Below, piece by piece: positions 8,518-16,518 of a stretch of 31,156 nt of DNA. The position numbers and the translations under genes are program-made. This stretch comes from CAZGVV01 sp964529155 (lineage in GTDB: Bacteria; Pseudomonadota; Alphaproteobacteria; Rickettsiales; SXRF01): NCBI GenBank assembly GCA_964529155.1, contig CAZGVV010000020.1, positions 1 through 31,156 of the forward strand, in the 5' to 3' direction. The notes beneath the pieces are model-generated. The model worked only from the letters and a program-made list of their open reading frames with translations, searched no databases and was not told where the DNA came from. The number at the start of each line of letters is the position of its first letter. Position 1 is the stretch's first letter.

Positions 8518-8871
8518 TTGCCCGGTGCCGAAAACTTTTTATGCAATACTGCCCCTAGTGCTGTGAGTTATGAAAAGCTGTGCTCTGAAGCGCCTAATAT
8601 AAGCATCAGGTCAGAATCAGCAAATGCCGGAGGATTTTCACGACGGTTTCGTAGACCTGTGGCGGCTGCTGCGCTGGCAACGGCTATCCTTGGTGGTGTG
8701 GTAATTAGTACGGAACTAAGTCCTACATCTGTTGTGATGGCACCAAAAGAAAGCCAAGCGATACGTTTGCTGAAGTTCACTGATGGTAAAGAAGAGGATG
8801 AACTTGGTAGTATAGACTACACCATAGTTTACCCAAAGCAATTTGATGAATTGAAAGGTTCAAAAAAATAA
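8518..8871 (+). CDS. Unknown protein, middle segment with one membrane helix
   Basis: This frame is open back to at least 8485 and joins the preceding ORF by a -1 shift; its own first start would be a TTG at 8518 with no ribosome-binding site. It encodes an Arg-rich stretch (RRFRRP) and then one hydrophobic helix (AAAALATAILGGVVIST), followed by a soluble part, giving a type II-like membrane topology. It ends with TCA AAA AAA TAA, another A7 run, and the next ORF is in the -1 frame. It is probably not an independent gene. Confidence 0.5.
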   Translation: MPGAENFLCNTAPSAVSYEKLCSEAPNISIRSESANAGGFSRRFRRPVAAAALATAILGGVVISTELSPTSVVMAPKESQAIRLLKFTDGKEEDELGSIDYTIVYPKQFDELKGSKK

Positions 8872-8879
8872 CATTTGAG

Positions 8880-9197
8880 ATGTTAATGGAGAAATTACCT
8901 GGGGCAAATGAAAAGAATCCAAGCCGGAGATTTTATATCGGCGTGAGTGTCCCGCGGACAGCTGATACAGGAGCAAGTCAAGCTAATATGCCGGTATCAG
9001 AATCGTCCTTTAATTACAGTGAGATGCCCTTAAATCCTCTAAATTCTTTACTTACCTTTTTAGGAGACCCTAACAGCGAGATACCAAAAAACATACACTT
9101 TCGCCCCGCAGATCTAACAGAAATTATGTCGTTAGCTCCAGAAGGGAAAAGAATTTTACCCGAGGAGGAGGTCGGCCCGCGCGGTCGGCAGCGCTGA
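8880..9197 (+). CDS. Unknown protein, last segment of the frame-split gene
   Basis: A soluble 105-residue frame rich in Pro, Ser and Asn (for example MPLNPLNSLLTFLGDPNSE), ending in a charged tail (EEEVGPRGRQR). It is open upstream to the A7 run at 8862-8868 and joins the preceding ORF by a -1 shift there. The internal ATG at 8880 lacks a ribosome-binding site. Read together, the three frames give about 439 residues. No family is recognised. Confidence 0.5.
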   Translation: MLMEKLPGANEKNPSRRFYIGVSVPRTADTGASQANMPVSESSFNYSEMPLNPLNSLLTFLGDPNSEIPKNIHFRPADLTEIMSLAPEGKRILPEEEVGPRGRQR

Positions 9198-9228
9198 GGT
9201 GTCAGGGGTGCTTGGCCAGAAAGGTGAT

Positions 9229-9252
9229 AGCCCTGATTTTTGAATCAGGGCT
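9229..9252. terminator. Hairpin between convergent unknown genes
   Basis: AGCCCTGATT (9229-9238) pairs perfectly with AATCAGGGCT (9243-9252) across TTTG. It lies between two tail-to-tail genes. No long T-tract follows, so efficiency is uncertain. Confidence 0.65.
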
Positions 9253-9272
9253 TATAAGAAGTAGTTGGCAGT

Positions 9273-10019
9273 TTAAAACCCTTTAGGAGTTGCCTGAGTA
9301 GGAGTAGCTTTTGGTTCACCTTTAGCAGTCATACTAGTCGTTGGAGTAAGAGGAAATTTACCAGTATACTCAAAATGGGGTGTTCCCATATGATCTCTCC
9401 AGAATGTTTGCCCGGGCAAACGCTCATCAAGCCCTCTTTTTATTGTTAGCAAACGGGAAGTGTCTGGCACTTTCGTACCGCCTGGCGTATGTACTGGAAA
9501 ATTTTCTTCGTTAACTTCAATGACTTGGTCAGCGGTCGATTGCGCACCTTCTCTTGGATGTAAAACTGTGAAATATTCAAATGGCTTTTCTGGATTTAGT
9601 GTATGCCAGCGCTCCATAGTATCAGGAAGACTTTTCAATGTTTCAGGTGGGCAATCTTCCAGGAATTTCACTAATGTATCACTTACATAAACTTCGAAAA
9701 GATCTGCAGCTTTAGGAGCATTATCACTATACCTCATTGTATATATTCTATCTATTTCTTCCTGCATTTTCGGGCTTACATGAGTCGCTTTATATTCTTG
9801 ATGTTGCTCTTTTATATTGCTTCTATTGTTTGGCCCGATAATTCTATTCGTAATATTATCAACACTTTCACCAATAAAATCAGCACTTCTGCCTATCACA
9901 TTTTCAACTTTTTCTGGTTCTCTATAGCCAGTCAAAGCCGCAGTTCCTCCAAAAACAACCCCAGTTGCTAGCAATGCTTTATTTAAGATTCTCGGCCTTT
10001 TTTTATTTTCTTTAGTCAT
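9273..10019 (-). CDS. Unknown membrane-anchored protein
   Basis: 248 residues. The basic N-terminus (KKRPR) is followed by one hydrophobic segment, about residues 13-31 (ALLATGVVFGGTAALTG), so it is a signal anchor or uncleaved signal. The rest is hydrophilic. A TPT-rich C-terminus is proline- and threonine-rich (about 222-248). No known domain is seen. GGAGG with good spacing supports the ATG at 10019. It is convergent with the frame-split gene and shares its A+T-rich character, so both may belong to one acquired segment. Confidence 0.7.
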   Translation of the reverse strand: MTKENKKRPRILNKALLATGVVFGGTAALTGYREPEKVENVIGRSADFIGESVDNITNRIIGPNNRSNIKEQHQEYKATHVSPKMQEEIDRIYTMRYSDNAPKAADLFEVYVSDTLVKFLEDCPPETLKSLPDTMERWHTLNPEKPFEYFTVLHPREGAQSTADQVIEVNEENFPVHTPGGTKVPDTSRLLTIKRGLDERLPGQTFWRDHMGTPHFEYTGKFPLTPTTSMTAKGEPKATPTQATPKGF

Positions 10020-10030
10020 TTACTTCCTCC

Positions 10031-10051
10031 ATTATTAATAGAGTTAATAAT
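10031..10051. promoter_or_regulatory. A+T-rich inverted repeat before the 9.3-10.0 kb gene
   Basis: ATTATTAA (10031-10038) and TTAATAAT (10044-10051) form a perfect 8-bp inverted repeat with a 5-base gap, immediately upstream of the ribosome-binding site of the minus-strand gene starting at 10019. It could be an operator or a small 5'-UTR hairpin. There is no further evidence. Confidence 0.3.
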
Positions 10052-10108
10052 AATTAAAATTTTATCTAATTGCAACCTAAATTGTAAAGATTATACAATT
10101 ATTCTTAT

Positions 10109-11335
10109 TTAAGGATAGCATATATAGGAAAAAGGATTACAGCTATTTGTGTCGAAAAATGCCCCTGCCGCACACTCTACATGACTAAAAGGCGGATGTA
10201 TTGATGGATAATCAGGAGGCCATCCTATGGTACATGGCGCGCCTAAGCCACACCCACCACACAATTGGTTAAAACAAAAACTCTGATCTGCTGGAGTTGT
10301 ACATGTGCAACTGCAATTCGCCGCTCCAACTGGACAATCTACACAATTTACAGAACCAGACCCCCCCCCAGAAGCTGAGCTTGTACTGGATCCGCCAGTA
10401 CTGCTTGAAGAAGATGTGCTAGAGCTAGAGCTGCCACTTGAAGAGCTGGTGGAGCTTCCTGCGCCACTAGAACTACTAGCGCTCGAGCTACTCGTCGATC
10501 CCGAGCCACTCGAAGAGCTGGTGCTCGTACTCGTGCTTGAGCTTGAGCTCGTTGCTCCACACGTCTCTGTGACACCGGCTTTTTCCTGTACAGACATGAG
10601 TTGCTCGCGCGTGGCGTAGGTTACGATGTCGTCGAAGAATTTGGTGGGGTCGGTGGCGGCTTCGGTGTTGATGTATTGGTAGAACTCAGTGAGGTTTATT
10701 AGATTTGGATTGGCGTTGATATCGCAGTGGCAATTGGTTAACTCGTCATTCCCGTGCGATTCGCTGGCCTCGCGTGCGCTGCCGCCGGGAAGATAGGCGC
10801 CGTGACCATTGGGGCCGTGGCTCACCAATACGTAGAGTGCGCGGTTGGTGCGGACAGGCAGTGACTTGTTGTTTACCGTAAGACGCACCGTGGTGTTGCT
10901 GAGGTCATTGAAGGGAGGATTACCAAACGCGCAGTCTTGCGTGGTTTCGGGGACTACCGCATAGGTAATTTTACGATTCCAATTATCCACCACATTATTG
11001 TTAATACCGAGCGTTTTAAACGGTACTTCCCCAATCGCCACGCCGGAAGCGGCAGTCGAGCAAATAATAGTCGGATCTCTTTGCTCAATCCCTAAATTTG
11101 CGCTCGCCACGGTAAGCGTCGGATCTGCCGGGCAGGGTAGGCGGTGATGGGCGCGGCGAAATTCAAGGAGTGCGTCCTGAATGGTTTGGAACGATTGCAG
11201 GGTCTGTGTTTTTTGCGCGTCCTGCACCACCGCCACCCGGTGTGCCACGAACCCTGCTGCAACAATGGAGAGTACCAGCAGCACCATGCTTATCTCAAGC
11301 AGGCTGAAACCACGTTTGCGGCGAAGAAAGCGCAT
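10109..11335 (-). CDS. Prepilin-like protein with Ser-rich linker and Cys-rich tail
   Basis: A type IV pilin/type II secretion pseudopilin signal is present: RKRG|FSLLEISMVLLVLSIV, with cleavage after Gly9, Phe10 becoming N-terminal, and Glu at +5. A pilin-type globular part follows (LPCPAD near residue 67, several cysteines). About 70 residues made almost only of Ser, Thr and Gly (roughly 265-335) form a linker. The last about 80 residues contain 12 cysteines. It is longer than ordinary pseudopilins. The start is 8 bases after the rnd stop, with AGGT overlapping that stop, so the two genes are probably co-transcribed. No pilus assembly genes are nearby. Confidence 0.85.
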   Translation of the reverse strand: MRFLRRKRGFSLLEISMVLLVLSIVAAGFVAHRVAVVQDAQKTQTLQSFQTIQDALLEFRRAHHRLPCPADPTLTVASANLGIEQRDPTIICSTAASGVAIGEVPFKTLGINNNVVDNWNRKITYAVVPETTQDCAFGNPPFNDLSNTTVRLTVNNKSLPVRTNRALYVLVSHGPNGHGAYLPGGSAREASESHGNDELTNCHCDINANPNLINLTEFYQYINTEAATDPTKFFDDIVTYATREQLMSVQEKAGVTETCGATSSSSSTSTSTSSSSGSGSTSSSSASSSSGAGSSTSSSSGSSSSSTSSSSSTGGSSTSSASGGGSGSVNCVDCPVGAANCSCTCTTPADQSFCFNQLCGGCGLGAPCTIGWPPDYPSIHPPFSHVECAAGAFFDTNSCNPFSYICYP

Positions 11336-11343
11336 GGGCTACC

Positions 11344-11958
11344 TCAGCTGTGGGCGAAAAGATCGTCGTTTTCAAATCCGGCAATATCCAGCCGCGCGCG
11401 GTGCGGCAGGAAGTCAAAACACGCCTGCGCCAAGGGCATACGTCCTTCACGGTTGAGCATGATGTCGAGTTTTTCTTTCAGGCGGTGCAGGTGCAACACG
11501 TCAGACGCTGCATACTCTACCTGCTCAGCACTGAGCTTTTCGCTGCCCCAGTCTGAAGATTGCTGTTGTTTGGAAATATCTACACCCAGCAATTCCTTGC
11601 AGATTTCTTTATACCCATGCTTATCGGTATAGGTACGGATTAAGCGTGAGGCAGTGCGCGTGCAATAGACCGGTGCGGCCATCACATTCAAATATTGCTG
11701 CATGAGCGCTAAGTCAAATCGAGCAAAATGAAAGATTTTAAGACGACTGGAATCCGCCAGTACACGGCTCAAATTCGGCGCATGGTACTGGCCGGGGGCA
11801 AATTTCACCAAATGGGCATGGCCATCTCCCGTGGAGAGTTGCACCACACACAGGCGGTCACGCCGGTTAATCAAACCCATGGCCTCCGTATCAACGGCAA
11901 TAGGGCCGGAAAGAGTCAGCGTATCTGGCAAATCATGGAGGTAAACGTGGTTCGTAAT
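11344..11958 (-). CDS. rnd: Ribonuclease D family 3'-5' exonuclease, possible ATT start
   Basis: A DEDDy exonuclease of about 200 residues, the short form without HRDC domains. Motif I is AVDTEAMGL (Asp and Glu near residues 23-25), motif II FHFARFDL, and motif III YAASD with its Tyr and Asp. It acts on RNA 3' ends (tRNA maturation in E. coli RNase D). No ATG lies before the conserved start; the frame is open to a TTG at 12006 with no ribosome-binding site. AAGAAGGAA lies about 7 bases before ATT at 11958, whose product ITNHVYLHDLP aligns with the usual family N-terminus. I therefore place the start at this ATT, as a tentative rare start codon. Confidence 0.85.
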   Translation of the reverse strand: MTNHVYLHDLPDTLTLSGPIAVDTEAMGLINRRDRLCVVQLSTGDGHAHLVKFAPGQYHAPNLSRVLADSSRLKIFHFARFDLALMQQYLNVMAAPVYCTRTASRLIRTYTDKHGYKEICKELLGVDISKQQQSSDWGSEKLSAEQVEYAASDVLHLHRLKEKLDIMLNREGRMPLAQACFDFLPHRARLDIAGFENDDLFAHS

Positions 11959-12063
11959 GGCAAAATTCCTTCTTAAATACGTGACCCAATTGTATAATCC
12001 ACACAATCATATCCCCACGCGAAGCCTTGCGCAAGCGCGGCAATTACTCCATATATCACGCGT

Positions 12064-13848
12064 ATGCGTAAATCATCCCCAGTTGATAGCGGTCCTCCCG
12101 GCGAGTTGCGCGCGCTTGCGCTGCTGGGCATCTATTTGCGGCCATACCGCGGGCGCCTGGTGCTTGCTGTACTCATGATTATTTTTACCTCCGCGGCGGT
12201 GCTCGGCATGGGGGGTGCGTTGCGCTATCTGGTGGATGAAGGCTTAGGGCATGGCGACGTGCATTTGCTCAACCGTGCATACGGGTGGCTTTTGGCGGTA
12301 ACTGCGTTGCTGGCAGCAGCGTCCTATGGCCGGTATTATGTGGTGTCCTGGCTGAGCGAGCGTGCGGTTGCGGATATTCGCGCCGATGTGTTTGGCCGCC
12401 TGATTCGGCTGGATATTGCATTTTTTGAAATCACCCGTACCGGCGAGTTGTTGTCGCGTTTAACAGCCGATACCACGCTGCTGCAAACGGTGATTGGCAC
12501 TACGGTGTCATTTTTAATTCGTAATATGCTTACTGCAACCGGCGGGTTTACCTTATTGATTCTTACCAGTCCGTCTCTTACGGCCTATGTTGCGGCATCG
12601 CTTGTGTTTGTGGTTGCACCGATTTTATTGCTCGGACGCCGGGTACGTGTCATGGCGCGTGAAACACAAGCCAAGGTGGGCGCGCTTAATGCCGAAGCTG
12701 AGGAATATATTTATGCCATCCGCGCGGTTAAAGCCCTTACCCTGGAAGAAGAAGCGGCAACGCGGTTTGGCGTGGCGGTAAATGCTGCGCTTTCTGCTGC
12801 GCTTTCGCGTATTCGCTTGCGGGCGTTTTTAACTGCCACGGTGATTGCGCTGGCGTTTGGCGGTGTAGTGACGGTGCTGTGGGTCGGTGGGCATGACGTA
12901 TTGGCTGGGCGTATGACGCCAGGCGCTTTATCGTCGTTTGTATTTTATGCCGTAGTGGTTGCCGTTGCGGTGGGCGCCATTAGCGATGGTGTGTCAGAAT
13001 TACAGCGCGCTGCAGGTGCTTCTGAGCGTCTCGGGGAATTGCTGCGGACACTGCCAGGCATTCAATCCCCCTCCCTGCCAGCCCCCCTTCCAAGCGGAGA
13101 CGGGAGCGTAAGCGTTGAATTCCAGCACGTATCGTTCCATTATCCTGCGCGGCCTGCGCAAGCCGCGGTGAAGGATATTCAGCTTACGCTAAATCCCGGT
13201 GAAGTGACGGCGCTCGTTGGCCCTTCCGGTGCGGGTAAAACCACGTTACTGCAACTATTGCTGCGTTTTTATGATCCTGAGGCCGGCACAATTCTGCTCG
13301 GTGGCACGGATATTCGTACGCTTGATATGCACGCATATCGCCGGTTAATCGGCTTAGTGCCGCAAGAGCCTGTGATTTTCTCTGCTGATGCCTATACTAA
13401 CATCCGCTATGGCTGCCCGGAAGCCAGTGATGAAACGGTGCGCGAAGCGGCGCGTCAGGCCTCAGCGCTGGAATTTTTGCAAGCATTGCCACAAGGTCTG
13501 CAGACGCATTTGGGAGAAAAAGGTGTGCGTCTATCGGGTGGGCAAAAGCAACGCATCGCCATTGCCCGCGCCTTGATTCGGAATCCCCGTATTCTGCTGC
13601 TCGATGAAGCAACCTCAGCGCTGGATTCAGAAAACGAACATGCGGTGCAGGAAGCCCTGGCGCGGCTGATGCAGGGGCGCACGACGTTAGTGGTAGCACA
13701 CCGACTCAGCACTATTATGAATGCAGAGCGCATTGTGCTGATGGATGAAGGCCGGATTCAGGCTATTGGCCGACATAGTGAACTATTGGAAAAAAGCCCC
13801 CTTTATGCGCGGCTGGCCCGATTGCAGTTTCACCAGGAATCAGCATGA
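12064..13848 (+). CDS. ABC exporter, fused permease and ATPase (MsbA/lipid-exporter-like)
   Basis: A half-transporter that must dimerise in the inner membrane. Residues about 20-310 are the six-helix transmembrane domain. The nucleotide-binding domain follows: Walker A GPSGAGKTT at about 386-394, signature LSGGQKQR at about 490-497, Walker B ILLLDEATSALD at about 510, and the H-loop His546 in VAHRLSTI. The substrate could be a lipid, peptide or drug; the sequence does not decide. It is divergent from rnd, about 105 bases away. Its stop overlaps the start of the lipoprotein gene. Confidence 0.92.
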   Translation: MRKSSPVDSGPPGELRALALLGIYLRPYRGRLVLAVLMIIFTSAAVLGMGGALRYLVDEGLGHGDVHLLNRAYGWLLAVTALLAAASYGRYYVVSWLSERAVADIRADVFGRLIRLDIAFFEITRTGELLSRLTADTTLLQTVIGTTVSFLIRNMLTATGGFTLLILTSPSLTAYVAASLVFVVAPILLLGRRVRVMARETQAKVGALNAEAEEYIYAIRAVKALTLEEEAATRFGVAVNAALSAALSRIRLRAFLTATVIALAFGGVVTVLWVGGHDVLAGRMTPGALSSFVFYAVVVAVAVGAISDGVSELQRAAGASERLGELLRTLPGIQSPSLPAPLPSGDGSVSVEFQHVSFHYPARPAQAAVKDIQLTLNPGEVTALVGPSGAGKTTLLQLLLRFYDPEAGTILLGGTDIRTLDMHAYRRLIGLVPQEPVIFSADAYTNIRYGCPEASDETVREAARQASALEFLQALPQGLQTHLGEKGVRLSGGQKQRIAIARALIRNPRILLLDEATSALDSENEHAVQEALARLMQGRTTLVVAHRLSTIMNAERIVLMDEGRIQAIGRHSELLEKSPLYARLARLQFHQESA

Positions 13849-14117
13849 AATCAGGAATCATACTGCTTACCATGCTGATGCTTGCCGCCTGCGATACCAT
13901 TGGCGGCTGGGCAGATGATGTAGGTGAGCATTTACCCGTCATCGGCGAGCGCTGCGAACATTGGCAATGCATGACTACAAGTGGCCAACAGCGCAGCGAG
14001 CAAATACGTCGGCAAAAAGAGCAATCTGGTCCTCCGTCTGCATCCCGTCCCACGTCTGTGCCTGCTGCGCCTGAAGCACCGCCGGAGCCAGCACAGGAAC
14101 CAGAGGCGGCGCATTAA
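13845..14117 (+). CDS. Small putative lipoprotein
   Basis: A 90-residue protein with a lipoprotein signal (hydrophobic LLTMLMLAAC, lipobox cysteine at residue 16). It has a short central part with three further cysteines or charged segments and a Pro/Ala/Glu-rich tail. ATGA overlap with the ABC gene stop suggests translational coupling. The 3' half overlaps an antisense ORF (13975-14205). Function unknown. Confidence 0.7.
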   Translation: MKSGIILLTMLMLAACDTIGGWADDVGEHLPVIGERCEHWQCMTTSGQQRSEQIRRQKEQSGPPSASRPTSVPAAPEAPPEPAQEPEAAH

Positions 14118-14205
14118 ACGCCTCCGCCCCTGCAGGCGTTGTGACCACAAACGAAACCACTCCTACCACGGCGCGCATCGCACGTACTATTCTTATGGGG
14201 TTCAT
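13975..14205 (-). CDS. Possible small secreted protein, antisense to the lipoprotein gene
   Basis: 76 residues from the ATG at 14205, which has a very good ribosome-binding site (GGAGGG five bases upstream). The N-terminus looks like a signal peptide, MNPIRIVRAMRAVVGVVSF followed by VVTTPAGAEA, with a likely cleavage after AEA. The remaining about 46 residues are Ala/Pro/Gln-rich and then acidic. It overlaps the end of the plus-strand lipoprotein gene by 143 bp tail to tail. Either gene could be spurious. The translation signals are the reason for listing it. Confidence 0.4.
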   Translation of the reverse strand: MNPIRIVRAMRAVVGVVSFVVTTPAGAEAFNAPPLVPVLAPAVLQAQQAQTWDGMQTEDQIALFADVFARCAVGHL

Positions 14206-14389
14206 TGCTTCCCTCCTGCAGTGAAGAATGCTTAACCATACCAACGTAAGGCTAAAAGTGCGATGTGAAGAGGCCGTTTGGAATATAAAGAACAAGTGAA
14301 TGGCCGCTTGATCCAGCAGCCAGGGTTTCGTATGAACGTGCTGGAGGGTGCATGATGGGCTGCACCACAATTCTTTTAAAGCGTGCGCA

Positions 14390-14532
14390 TATAGTTATTC
14401 CCCTTTACCATTATACATGGCTGCAAATCGTATTTTCTGCGCTTCCGGTGCTCACGTACACCTGTACGCTGCGCTCCGGTTCTCGAAAACACTCTTTTCG
14501 CCTAAGTATAATGGTAAATTGAAATAACTATA
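14390..14532. repeat. MITE-like palindromic element, 143 bp
   Basis: 27-bp terminal inverted repeats (14390-14416 and 14506-14532; three mismatches) flank about 90 bp. The interior has a short palindrome CGTACA-CC-TGTACG and two near-identical copies of TGCGCT(T)CCGGT. The arms read TATAGTTATT...TTTACCATTATAC. No ORF is inside. It sits between the antisense ORF and the glycan cluster. A weaker match to one arm occurs at 28565. Confidence 0.7.
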
Positions 14533-14632
14533 GTAATCAATGGCGGTGCAGAGGAGAATACAGTGTAGGAAAACATAGGCACCATAGCCATTGAGTAGAA
14601 AAGCTGTCACTCTGGAAAAGATTGTCTAACCT

Positions 14633-15556
14633 ATGATGAAACCACGAATTTGTGCTGTAGTTGTTACGTATGCGTGTGGCGTCAGTATTACCGAGCGGCT
14701 CATGGCATTGCTGGAGCAGGTGCAGCATATTTATATCATTGATAATGGTTCCGAAGCGCATGTGCGTGATAATTTGCGGAAATTTACGGAAAAAAATCCT
14801 GAAAATACGAATCTTACATTCAATAACAGTAATCTTGGCATTGCTGCCGCTCAGAATCAGGGCATTAGGCAAGCATTAGCCCAGGGCTTTGACTGGATTT
14901 TGCTGCAAGACGATGACAGCCTGCCCGAGGCGAATATGGTTCGTACGATGCTGTGTGCCTGGGAGCAGAAAAATGATCTGCATATTGGAATTCTTGCTCC
15001 GAATCTGCACGAGCAGAATGTCTCGGTGCCTGGCCGTTACCTTACGCCTTGGCACAGGCTGGGATTCAAACGTAAAATAATTGGATCAGGCGAGTGCCTG
15101 TTGAATGCGGTAATGGTTATTGCATCAGGCAGCCTGATTCGCGCGGATGTTTTTCGTAGCGCAGGTTTAATGACGGAAGGATATTTTATTGATTATGTAG
15201 ATCATGAATTTTGCTTGCGTGCGAGGATTCATGGCTACCATATCATGGTGGTGGGCAATGCAGTTTTACGCCATCATCAGGGAAATAAGCGCCGACAGTC
15301 CCTATTTGGCATAGCTATTACCACTCAAAATTACAGCCCCCTGCGATACCAGTATATTTTTCGTAATCGCCTTTTTTTCCTGCGGTGTTATGGCAGAGCA
15401 TTTCCTTTTTTACTGGTACATGAAACGATGGCGTATGGCTGGGATATGCTGCGAATTATGGGCTGTGAATCAAATAAAATGGCAAAATTGCGGGCAGCGT
15501 TTAGGGGATTGTCAGATGGCTTGACCCAGCCTATTCCGCAGGCCACACTCTGCTAA
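14633..15556 (+). CDS. Glycosyltransferase family 2 (rhamnosyltransferase-like)
   Basis: A GT-A fold enzyme that transfers a sugar from a nucleotide sugar, probably to a polysaccharide or lipid-linked intermediate at the cytosolic membrane face. ICAVVVTYACG starts the first strand. IIDNGS, NNSNLGIAAAQNQGI and WILLQDDDSLPE (the DxD-type metal motif near 95) follow, with VDHEFCLRARIHG near residue 190. The pattern is that of RfbN/WbbL-type rhamnosyltransferases, but the sugar is not proven. ATG at 14633 or 14636 is possible. Its stop overlaps that of the next gene (CTAA) tail to tail. Confidence 0.85.
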   Translation: MMKPRICAVVVTYACGVSITERLMALLEQVQHIYIIDNGSEAHVRDNLRKFTEKNPENTNLTFNNSNLGIAAAQNQGIRQALAQGFDWILLQDDDSLPEANMVRTMLCAWEQKNDLHIGILAPNLHEQNVSVPGRYLTPWHRLGFKRKIIGSGECLLNAVMVIASGSLIRADVFRSAGLMTEGYFIDYVDHEFCLRARIHGYHIMVVGNAVLRHHQGNKRRQSLFGIAITTQNYSPLRYQYIFRNRLFFLRCYGRAFPFLLVHETMAYGWDMLRIMGCESNKMAKLRAAFRGLSDGLTQPIPQATLC

Positions 15557-16443
15557 TACCACTTCCATCCCCATTTTTGGAAATACCGATAAGCGGATTT
15601 TAGCGCGGCTATGGTCGGCTGCCAGTTGGTATGAGAGCTTCGTGCCCACAGATGGGTGATGGTGGCCTGCGGACAGTATTGAACTTTAGCGGCAGCACGC
15701 GCGCGGCGACTAATATCCGCATCTTCAAAATACATGAAAAATCTTTCGTCAAAACCGCCTATTTCATCCCAGATGCTACGCCTGAACAACATGCAGCAAC
15801 CCGATGCAAAAGGTACTTCATAGCTTTGCTCATACCCAAAATCCATCATCACATAATGCTCCATGTGCCTGTGAATGAAGGAAATCGCCTGCAACGGTTT
15901 GGGCACAAACCGGCGTACATACAAATCAAACACATTAGGGTCACGCTTATTGAGTGCCTGTAATGTGCCGTTTACATTGAGCATTTTAGGTGTTGCCAAT
16001 CCGATATCCGGAGCATTTTCCATCATCGCTACCATCGCCTCCAAACAACCCGGATGCAGGATGACATCAGGGTTGAGAACCAGATGATAGGGCGCATAAG
16101 GCAGGTGCTTTACCGCCCAATTATGGCCTGATCCATAGCCGTTATTCGCACTGCTACGGATGCATGTTTCCCCCGTTTTCTGCTGCAGAAGCCAGAAATA
16201 GGCATCTTCCGGTGTGTTATCAATAATTACAAGGTTTACGGGCAATGTGCAGGCACGCAAGGAATCAATCGTCGCTTTAAGTACGGACAAATCCGTGCGA
16301 AACGTAACGATGCCTATGGTGATGACGGGTGATGGCGAGTTGGAAGGCTGGGTAGGCATGAAAATACGCAATCCGCTAAATAAGGTAGAACACATGATTT
16401 CAGAGCACGAAGCAGGAATGCAGTCAAGATGATTGACCAACAC
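15553..16443 (-). CDS. Glycosyltransferase family 2
   Basis: A second GT2 enzyme, opposite to the first. Motifs: VITIGIVTFRTD, LVIIDNT, NNGYGSGHNWAV, HLVLNPDVIL (metal motif near residue 125 of the long frame), ASGCCMLFRR and FFMYFEDADISRRA (catalytic aspartate region). This is WbbL-like. The long frame starts at a weak TTG (16443). The protein family usually begins a few residues before VITIG, so the ATG at 16359 (268 aa) or 16395 is more likely. None has a good ribosome-binding site. Confidence 0.85.
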   Translation of the reverse strand: MLVNHLDCIPASCSEIMCSTLFSGLRIFMPTQPSNSPSPVITIGIVTFRTDLSVLKATIDSLRACTLPVNLVIIDNTPEDAYFWLLQQKTGETCIRSSANNGYGSGHNWAVKHLPYAPYHLVLNPDVILHPGCLEAMVAMMENAPDIGLATPKMLNVNGTLQALNKRDPNVFDLYVRRFVPKPLQAISFIHRHMEHYVMMDFGYEQSYEVPFASGCCMLFRRSIWDEIGGFDERFFMYFEDADISRRARAAAKVQYCPQATITHLWARSSHTNWQPTIAALKSAYRYFQKWGWKWY

Positions 16444-16518
16444 AGGACTGGCTGTTAACAGTTTGGCTCTTCCTGTGAACTCGCTAAATTAAATTCCTGC
16501 CTAGGACAGGTTCTGCTC

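Noticed and set aside
10080..10100. AATTGTA…TACAATT hairpin as terminator of the prepilin gene
   Set aside because: A+T-only stem with no T-tract in the right direction.
10305..10619. Plus-strand Leu/Glu-rich frame across the serine linker
   Set aside because: It is the complement of the repetitive serine codons of the prepilin gene, not a gene.
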